Shown here: piece by piece, positions 6,592 through 11,543 of the stretch
Layout: every line of letters begins with the position of its first letter
How positions within the stretch are numbered: position 1 is the stretch's first letter
Assembly (NCBI GenBank): GCA_012516015.1
Contig: JAAYXG010000687.1
Location: 1 to 11,543 of the forward strand
Length of the DNA: 11,543 nt
Origin: Lysobacteraceae bacterium
Lineage (GTDB): Bacteria > Pseudomonadota > Gammaproteobacteria > Steroidobacterales > Steroidobacteraceae
Direction: 5' to 3'
The notes under the pieces: model-generated
The model's input: only the letters and a program-made list of their open reading frames with translations
Databases searched by the model: none
What the model was told of the DNA's origin: nothing
Translations under genes and position numbers: made by a program

Positions 6592-7782
6592 ATGACACGC
6601 TTGTGGGACAAGGGTGCTCCGCTCGACGAGCGCGTGCTGCACTACACGGCGGGCGAAGATCATGCGCTCGACAATCGGCTCGTCGCGTATGACGTCAAAG
6701 CTTCGATTGCGCATGCAGAGATGTTGAATGCGCAGGGGCTGTTGTCGAGCGAGGACTTGAACGCGATTCGACAGGGATTGAGCGAGATCGCAGCGGCGCA
6801 CGCACGCGGCGAGTGGCGCGTGTCGCTACAGCACGAGGACGGACAAACGGCGCTCGAGACGCTGCTCACGGCGCGGATCGGCGAAGCGGGCAAGCGAGTG
6901 CACCTCGGACGCTCGCGCAACGATCAGGTGCTCACGGCGCTGCGCCTGTATTTGCGCGATGCCATCGAGACGCTCGGAGCGCGCGTCCTCGATGTCGCCG
7001 CGGCGCTCGATGCCCTCGCCGCCCGTGAAGGCGACACCCCGCTTCCCGGCTACACGCACATGCAGCAAGCGATGCCGAGCTCGGTTGCGCTGTGGGCCGG
7101 CGGCTTCGCGGCCGAGCTGCGCGACGATGCCGAAGCGCTCGCGCAAGTGCAGCGTCGCGTCGGCAAGAGCCCGCTCGGATCCGCGGCGGGTTACGGCTCC
7201 CCGAATCTTCCGATCGACCGCGAAGCGACGCGCGAGCGGCTCGGCTTCACGAGCGTCCACACGCCGGTCACGGCCGTGCAGCTATCGCGCGGCAAAGCCG
7301 AGGCGCAGCTTGCGTTCGAAATTGCGCTCGTGATGCAGGACGTGGGACGACTCGCATCCGACCTCCTCCTCTTCTATACGCAGGAATTCTCGTTCGTCGA
7401 GCTGCCGGATGCCTTTACGACCGGCTCATCGATCATGCCCCAGAAGCGCAACCCGGACGTGTTCGAGCTCATTCGCGGACGCACGGCGAGCGCGCAAGGA
7501 TGTCTCGTCGAGATCATGAGCATCACCGCGAAGCTCCCTTCGGGCTACCAGCGCGATCTGCAACTGATCAAGGCGCCGCTCTTTCGCAGCATCGACTTGT
7601 GCTTGGAAACGCTCGCCATTCTCCCGGCGGCACTCGATGGAGTGCGATTCCGCAAGGATCGCATCGCGCTCGATCCGTCCATTCATGCTGCCGCACAAGC
7701 GAACGAGCTCGTGGTCAAGGAAGGGATCCCGTTTCGAGAAGCGTACAAGCGAGTCGGAGAGAGCCTGAAGAGGAAGGGATGA
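6592..7782 (+). CDS. argH: Argininosuccinate lyase
   Basis: Cleaves argininosuccinate to arginine and fumarate, the last step of the pathway; a cytosolic homotetramer in the fumarase/aspartase superfamily. The 396-residue protein begins MTRLWDKG as usual. It carries GRSRNDQ (106-112), GYTHMQQAMP (153-162) with the catalytic-region His156, and the superfamily signature GSSIMPQKRNPD (278-289) on the mobile loop. The segment PLGSAAGYGS (194-203) is the wording I associate with Bacteroidetes and xanthomonad enzymes. It is some 60 residues shorter than E. coli ArgH (about 457); the C-terminus stops soon after GIPFREAYKRVGE, so the last helices are reduced, without any sign of a frameshift. The stop overlaps the next start (ATGA, 7779-7782). 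Confidence 0.93.
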   Translation: MTRLWDKGAPLDERVLHYTAGEDHALDNRLVAYDVKASIAHAEMLNAQGLLSSEDLNAIRQGLSEIAAAHARGEWRVSLQHEDGQTALETLLTARIGEAGKRVHLGRSRNDQVLTALRLYLRDAIETLGARVLDVAAALDALAAREGDTPLPGYTHMQQAMPSSVALWAGGFAAELRDDAEALAQVQRRVGKSPLGSAAGYGSPNLPIDREATRERLGFTSVHTPVTAVQLSRGKAEAQLAFEIALVMQDVGRLASDLLLFYTQEFSFVELPDAFTTGSSIMPQKRNPDVFELIRGRTASAQGCLVEIMSITAKLPSGYQRDLQLIKAPLFRSIDLCLETLAILPAALDGVRFRKDRIALDPSIHAAAQANELVVKEGIPFREAYKRVGESLKRKG

Positions 7783-8195
7783 TCTGGTTTCGCCCGTACA
7801 CGCTCGAGGAAATCCGGTTTCGCACCGCGACGCTCGCGAGCGCGCTCGGGATCGAGTTCATCGAGCTCGGCCCCGATTATTTCAGGGGCCGCATGCCGGT
7901 CGACGACCGCACCCGCCAACCCTTCGGCATTCTTCATGGCGGCGCGTCCGTCGCGCTCGCGGAAACGCTCGGCAGCGTCGCTGCGGGCCTCGTCATCGAC
8001 CCGGCGAAGTATCGGGCCGTCGGCCAAGAGATCAATGCCAATCACGTACGCGCCGTCTCGGAGGGATTCGTCATCGGCACGGCGCGGCCGCTCCACCTCG
8101 GGAAACGCAGCCAGGTCTGGGATATCCGCATCGTAAACAAAGAGGATAAATTGGTCTGCGTCTCGCGGATTACAATGGCGGTGCTGGAAAAGTGA
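7779..8195 (+). CDS. Hotdog-fold acyl-CoA thioesterase, YdiI/MenI type
   Basis: Probably hydrolyses an acyl- or aryl-CoA thioester in the cytosol. The 138 residues line up closely with E. coli YdiI (MenI, 1,4-dihydroxy-2-naphthoyl-CoA hydrolase, about 136 residues): RTRQPFGILHGGASVALAET (44-63) supplies Gln47, His53 and Glu62, matching the known catalytic Gln48, His54 and Glu63. EINANHVR (84-91) and RPLHLGKRSQVW (103-114) continue the family pattern. The start is set by the 4-bp overlap with argH and an AGAGG five bases upstream, so it is translationally coupled to arginine lyase. Nothing nearby belongs to menaquinone or phenylacetate pathways, so the natural substrate is open; YdiI relatives are broad-specificity enzymes. 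The family call is strong, the substrate is not known. Confidence 0.9.
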   Translation: MIWFRPYTLEEIRFRTATLASALGIEFIELGPDYFRGRMPVDDRTRQPFGILHGGASVALAETLGSVAAGLVIDPAKYRAVGQEINANHVRAVSEGFVIGTARPLHLGKRSQVWDIRIVNKEDKLVCVSRITMAVLEK

Positions 8196-8213
8196 TGAGG
8201 CTATACTGCCGGC

Positions 8214-8480
8214 ATGCGGCATTCCCTCCTATCGATCGCACTGCTGACGATCGCCTGTTCCGGCTGCGGCCAAACCGGTGCGCTCTATCTGCCCGATCGC
8301 CGATCGGAAAGCGTCTCCGAAACGCCCGCGCAAAGTGACTCGCCGTCCACTGAGCGCGAGGAGAAACGTCAAGACCGGCGCGGGGAGCATGATCGGCCCG
8401 CAGCAGGTACCGATACCCCTGTGACACTGCCCGATCCGGATCGTCCGGCGCAAACGCCCCCGGGATCGGACAACCGATGA
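8214..8480 (+). CDS. lptM: LptM-like (YifL) small lipoprotein
   Basis: In E. coli LptM is an outer-membrane lipoprotein that helps the LPS translocon LptDE mature. This 88-residue protein has a short basic start (MRH), a hydrophobic stretch (residues 5-14) and the family hallmark CGQTGALYLP at 18-27, comparable to CGLKGPLYFPP in E. coli. Cys18 is the expected lipidation site; its lipobox CSGC is poor at position -3, and Cys15 also lies close. The rest (28-88) is low-complexity, charged and proline-rich, as in the family, with no domain. The gene lies 18 bp after the thioesterase and its stop overlaps the polA start (ATGA, 8477-8480). In many proteobacteria lptM precedes lysA rather than polA. 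TATACT at 8202-8207 could be a -10 element but has no partner -35. Confidence 0.75.
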   Translation: MRHSLLSIALLTIACSGCGQTGALYLPDRRSESVSETPAQSDSPSTEREEKRQDRRGEHDRPAAGTDTPVTLPDPDRPAQTPPGSDNR

Positions 8481-11191
8481 GTGCGCGACGCAAGCTCGTC
8501 CTCGTAGACGGGTCCTCTTATCTCTATCGCGCGTTTCACGCCTTGCCGCCGCTATCGAACTCGCGCGGCGAACCGACCGGCGCGGTGCTCGGCGTGCTCA
8601 ACATGCTGCAGAAATTGTGCAAAGAAGAGTCGCCGCAGCTCATCGCGGTCGTGTTCGATGCACCCGGGCGCACGTTTCGCGACGCGCTGTTCGAATCGTA
8701 CAAGGCGCAGCGCTCGCCGATGCCGGACGACTTGCGCGCGCAACTGCAGCCCCTTCTCGATTGCGTCGACGCCATGGGACTGCCGCTGCTGCGGATCGAA
8801 GGGGTGGAAGCCGACGATGTGATCGGCACGCTCGCGAAACGAGCGGCCGCCGACGGCGTCGACGTACTGATCTCGACGGGCGATAAAGACATGGCGCAGC
8901 TCGTCGACGAGCGCATCACGCTCGTCAACACGATGACGGGATCGCGCTTGGACCGCGAGGGCGTCAAGAAGAAATTCGACGTCTGGCCGGAGCAGATCGT
9001 CGACTATCTCGCGCTCGTCGGCGATACGTCCGACAACATCCCCGGCGTACCGAAGGTCGGGCCGAAGACCGCCGCGAAATGGCTGAACGAGTACGGCACG
9101 CTCGACAATCTCATTGCCAATGCGGATGCGATTACAGGCAAAGTCGGTGAGAGCTTGCGCGCCAGCCTCAAAGACCTGGAGCTCTCGCGCAAGCTCGCGA
9201 CGCTCGACTGCGATGTGTCGCTGACCCAAGACTACGAATCGCTCGTGCAACGCGAGCCGAACCGCGAGCGCCTTCGCGAGTTGTACACGCGTTTGGAGCT
9301 GCGCTCTCACTTGCGTCAGCTCGGCGAGAGCGAGGCGACGGGCTCGCAATCGTCCCCTGTACCGCCTTTGACGCCGGCGGCGCCGGTCAGCTACGAGACG
9401 ATCACGACGTTCGAATCGCTCACGCAGTGGATCGAACGCCTGCGGAACGCCGAGGCGATGTCCCTTTACGTCAAGGCGAGCTCGAGCGACTACATGCAAG
9501 CCGATCTCGTCGGTCTGTCGTTTTCCGTCGAGCCGGGCGTGGCCGCGTACCTGCCGCTCGCTCACGACTATGCGGGCGTGCCCGCACAAGTGCCGTCCGC
9601 CGCTGCGATCGATGCGCTGTGTCCCGTGCTCGAAAACGAGCGGCCCGCGAAAATCGGCCATCACCTCAAGTTTGCCGCGCACGTTCTCAAGCGCGCGGGT
9701 ATCGAGCTCGCCGGAATACGGTTCGATGCGATGCTGGAGTCGTATGTGTGGAACAGCACCGCAACCCGTCACGAGATCGATGCGCTCGCGCGCAAGTATC
9801 TAGGCCGAGAGACGGCGAACTACAACGACATCGTGGGGCGCGGCGCGAAGCAAATCGGCTTCAGTCAAGTGGCGCTCGACGTCGCGACGCGCTGCGCGGC
9901 GGAAGAAGCCGACGTCTCGCTGCAACTGCATCGAACGCTGTGGCCGCAGATCGAGGCGGCGGGAAAGCTCGCGAGCGTCTACTCCGACATCGAGCTACCG
10001 CTCGCGCCCGTGCTCATGCGCATGGAGCAGCGCGGCGTGCTCATCGACGGCGAGGTACTGCGGCAACAAAGCGCCGAGCTCGCCGCACGCATGCGAGAGT
10101 TGGAAGCGGCTGCGCACGAAGCTGCCGGACGACCGTTCGCACTCGAATCGCCTAAACAGCTGCAGGAAGTCTTGTTCGTCAAGATGGGCTTGCCCGTGCT
10201 GCGCAAGACGCCGACCGGACAGCCTTCCACGGCGGAAGATGTCCTCGAAGAGCTCGCACAATCGTACGACCTGCCGCGCACCATCATGGAGTATCGAGCC
10301 TGCTCGAAGCTCAAGTCGACGTATACAGACAAACTGCCGCTGCAGATCAATGCGCGCACGGGTCGGGTGCACACGACGTATCAGCAAGCAATCGCCGCGA
10401 CCGGCAGATTGTCCTCGGCGGATCCGAATCTACAGAACATCCCGATTCGCACGCCGGAAGGACGGCGCATTCGACAAGCGTTCGTTGCGCCGCCCGGATG
10501 GACGCTCCTCGCCGCGGACTACTCGCAGATCGAGCTGCGCATCATGGCGCATCTATCGGGCGATGCCGGGCTGCTCAGCGCGTTCAGCGAGGATCGCGAC
10601 ATTCACCAAGCGACCGCGGCCGAAGTATTCGGCGTACCGCTCGATCGCGTGACCAGCGATCAAAGGCGTTCCGCGAAAGCGATCAACTTCGGCCTCATCT
10701 ATGGAATGTCGGCGTTCGGTCTTGCGAGTCGACTCGGCATCTCTCGCGGCGAAGCGCAGCACTACGTCGATCTGTACTTCGAACGCTATCCCGGGGTGCG
10801 GTGCTACATGGAGGAAACGCGCCAGCAGGCGCGCGAGCGCGGTTACGTCGAAACCGTGTTCGGGCGGCGCTTGTATCTGAACGATATTCACTCGAGGAAC
10901 AACAATCTACGCCAGGGCGCCGAACGCGCCGCAATCAATGCACCCATGCAAGGAACTGCGGCGGACATCATCAAACGCGCGATGATAGAAGTCGATCGCT
11001 GGCTACGCAGCTCGAAGATCGAAGCGCACCTCATCATGCAGGTTCACGACGAGCTCGTGTTCGAGGTCAAGCGCGATCGCGTCGACGAGATCGTGCCGCG
11101 GGTCCGCGAGATGATGAGCAACGCCGCGACACTCAGCACGCCGCTCAAAGTGGAAGTGGGAGTGGGAGACAACTGGGACGCAGCACACTGA
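8477..11191 (+). CDS. polA: DNA polymerase I with degenerate proofreading exonuclease site
   Basis: Fills gaps and removes RNA primers in replication and repair. The 904 residues (E. coli 928) hold three domains. The 5'-nuclease (1 to about 285) has VDGSSYLYRAFHA (10-22), EADDVIG (111-117), STGDKDM (133-139) and GDTSDNIPGVPKVGPKTA (182-199), all intact. The polymerase (about 510-904) has motif A DYSQIELR (681-688), motif B RRSAKAINFGLIYG (730-743) and motif C QVHDELVFE (855-863), all intact. The middle 3'-5' exonuclease domain (about 305-500) keeps its fold-defining segments (LVGLSFSVEPGVAAYLPLAH, MLESYVWNS) but has lost its catalytic residues. By alignment to E. coli from memory, Asp355 is Tyr331, Glu357 is Lys333, Asp424 is Ala400, Tyr497 is Cys473 and Asp501 is Glu477. 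The protein should polymerise and cut flaps but not proofread. The start at 8477 overlaps the lptM stop, indicating coupling. Confidence 0.96.
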   Translation: MSARRKLVLVDGSSYLYRAFHALPPLSNSRGEPTGAVLGVLNMLQKLCKEESPQLIAVVFDAPGRTFRDALFESYKAQRSPMPDDLRAQLQPLLDCVDAMGLPLLRIEGVEADDVIGTLAKRAAADGVDVLISTGDKDMAQLVDERITLVNTMTGSRLDREGVKKKFDVWPEQIVDYLALVGDTSDNIPGVPKVGPKTAAKWLNEYGTLDNLIANADAITGKVGESLRASLKDLELSRKLATLDCDVSLTQDYESLVQREPNRERLRELYTRLELRSHLRQLGESEATGSQSSPVPPLTPAAPVSYETITTFESLTQWIERLRNAEAMSLYVKASSSDYMQADLVGLSFSVEPGVAAYLPLAHDYAGVPAQVPSAAAIDALCPVLENERPAKIGHHLKFAAHVLKRAGIELAGIRFDAMLESYVWNSTATRHEIDALARKYLGRETANYNDIVGRGAKQIGFSQVALDVATRCAAEEADVSLQLHRTLWPQIEAAGKLASVYSDIELPLAPVLMRMEQRGVLIDGEVLRQQSAELAARMRELEAAAHEAAGRPFALESPKQLQEVLFVKMGLPVLRKTPTGQPSTAEDVLEELAQSYDLPRTIMEYRACSKLKSTYTDKLPLQINARTGRVHTTYQQAIAATGRLSSADPNLQNIPIRTPEGRRIRQAFVAPPGWTLLAADYSQIELRIMAHLSGDAGLLSAFSEDRDIHQATAAEVFGVPLDRVTSDQRRSAKAINFGLIYGMSAFGLASRLGISRGEAQHYVDLYFERYPGVRCYMEETRQQARERGYVETVFGRRLYLNDIHSRNNNLRQGAERAAINAPMQGTAADIIKRAMIEVDRWLRSSKIEAHLIMQVHDELVFEVKRDRVDEIVPRVREMMSNAATLSTPLKVEVGVGDNWDAAH

Positions 11192-11195
11192 GCCC

Positions 11196-11328
11196 ATAGG
11201 GCAGGGCTCTGGGCTTGGGGCTTGGGCCAGAACGCGCTGCGCGCGAGTAGACAGGTATCCAGCGACGATGGTGCGAAAGTCGTGGTCTTGCTTCCGACCC
11301 GAGCCCCAGGCCCTATGCCCCGCGCCCC
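11196..11328. repeat. Intergenic inverted repeat E with G-rich heptad arms, after polA
   Basis: The left arm (11196-11228) contains ATAGGGC, TCTGGGC, TTGGGGC, TTGGGCC. The right arm (11296-11328) inverts to GCGGGGC, ATAGGGC, CTGGGGC, TCGGGTC. The left arm has five G runs (from 11199 to 11226) with loops of 2, 4, 3 and 3 bases, a textbook quadruplex motif; the right arm has one on the complementary strand. The 67-bp core carries CGCTGCGCGCG (11235-11245) and TGCTTCCGACCC (11289-11300), which match the core ends of element D in reverse orientation. It begins 4 bp after the polA stop and has no T-tract. The remaining 80 bp to the next gene show no clear promoter. Confidence 0.75.
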
Positions 11329-11397
11329 TTGTGTGCGGTTCATGCAACCTTCAGCTCCCGCGTGCATTCTTGCAGCGGTTCGAGCGGAATCTTAGAC

Positions 11398-11403
11398 AGG
11401 GAG
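11398..11403 (+). promoter_or_regulatory. Shine-Dalgarno sequence of the downstream secreted-protein gene
   Basis: AGGGAG five bases before ATG 11409; the strongest ribosome binding site in the window and the main support for this start. Confidence 0.65.
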
Positions 11404-11408
11404 ACGAT

Positions 11409-11543
11409 ATGCGTAAGTCAGTTTTGTTGGGCGTGTTGCTGCTCGGCTGCGGCTCGACAGCATTTGCCGCGGACAATGGCATTTATGTCGGCGGCAGCAT
11501 CGGGCAAGCCAATGTCGAGATCCGAGAGGGCTTGGTCGATTTC
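11409..11543 (+). CDS. Exported protein, probable outer-membrane beta-barrel (3' end outside window)
   Basis: Only 45 residues are visible. They begin with a signal peptide: MRKS, a leucine/valine-rich core (5-13), then STAFAAD, where signal peptidase I would cut after the AFA or AFAA. The mature start NGIYVGGSIGQANVEIRE resembles the first strand of small OmpA/opacity-type barrels, which commonly open with YVGGSIG. An LLGC sequence at 11-14 would also fit a lipobox, but the signal peptide would then be only 13 residues long, so cleavage at the alanines is more likely. A strong Shine-Dalgarno sequence stands five bases upstream. The 217-bp gap after polA makes separate transcription likely. 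The exact family cannot be fixed from this fragment. Confidence 0.7.
   Translation, partial: MRKSVLLGVLLLGCGSTAFAADNGIYVGGSIGQANVEIREGLVDF

Noticed and set aside
8202..8207. TATACT as a -10 box for a leaderless lptM transcript.
   Set aside because: No acceptable -35 sequence at 16-18 bp, and one good hexamer in this much sequence is expected by chance.
1811..11328. Repeats as a CRISPR array or classical REP/BIME elements.
   Set aside because: Units are 7 bp without unique spacers, there are no cas genes, and I see no GTAG-headed REP stem or RAYT transposase in the window.
11370..11398. TTGCAG ... TAGACA as a promoter for the last gene.
   Set aside because: The -10 match is only three of six positions; a promoter is likely somewhere in this gap but I cannot place it.

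Overview
The window reads as a chromosomal piece of a GC-rich gammaproteobacterium, probably near the Xanthomonadales / Steroidobacterales. The pointers are a transcarbamylase of the ArgF' (acylornithine) type, an LptM-type lipoprotein and a Pol I with gammaproteobacterial architecture. This placement is inference from protein resemblance; no rRNA or other taxonomic marker is present. All ten genes lie on the + strand.

Positions 1-7782 hold an arginine biosynthesis run: argG (C-terminal part only), an unrecognised P-loop NTPase, argC, argD, argF' and argB, then argH. In order of reaction, ArgB phosphorylates the N-acylglutamate, ArgC reduces it, ArgD transaminates it, ArgF' carbamoylates N-acylornithine to N-acylcitrulline, and ArgG and ArgH finish via argininosuccinate. 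The first acylating enzyme and the deacylase (ArgE type) are not in the window, and ArgB carries no acetyltransferase domain. Gene order and protein subtypes recall the arginine clusters of Bacteroidetes more than enterobacterial ones. The extra P-loop gene between argG and argC has no function I recognise.

Positions 7779-11191 hold a tightly packed group: a YdiI/MenI-type hotdog thioesterase (4-bp overlap with argH), a small LptM-like lipoprotein and polA (4-bp overlap with the lipoprotein gene). The Pol I has intact 5'-nuclease and polymerase motifs, but every catalytic residue of its 3'-5' proofreading site that I can align is replaced. The window ends inside a secreted, probably outer-membrane, protein.

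The most unusual structure lies between the genes. Seven of the gaps carry arrays of degenerate 7-bp units, usually starting 1-8 bp after the upstream stop codon. Five are inverted repeats: two arms of about three to five heptads around a core of 20 to 85 bp. Four of these have G-rich heptads (around NTGGGGC), giving long RNA hairpins and G-quadruplex motifs, on both strands in two elements. One inverted repeat and two single-arm arrays use a different unit (around CGTCACT / CGTCAAC) and stand directly before genes with no visible Shine-Dalgarno sequence. Elements at 1811 and 6421 share 29 of 31 bases in one arm, and elements at 6421 and 11196 share core motifs in opposite orientation, so they look like dispersed copies of one family.
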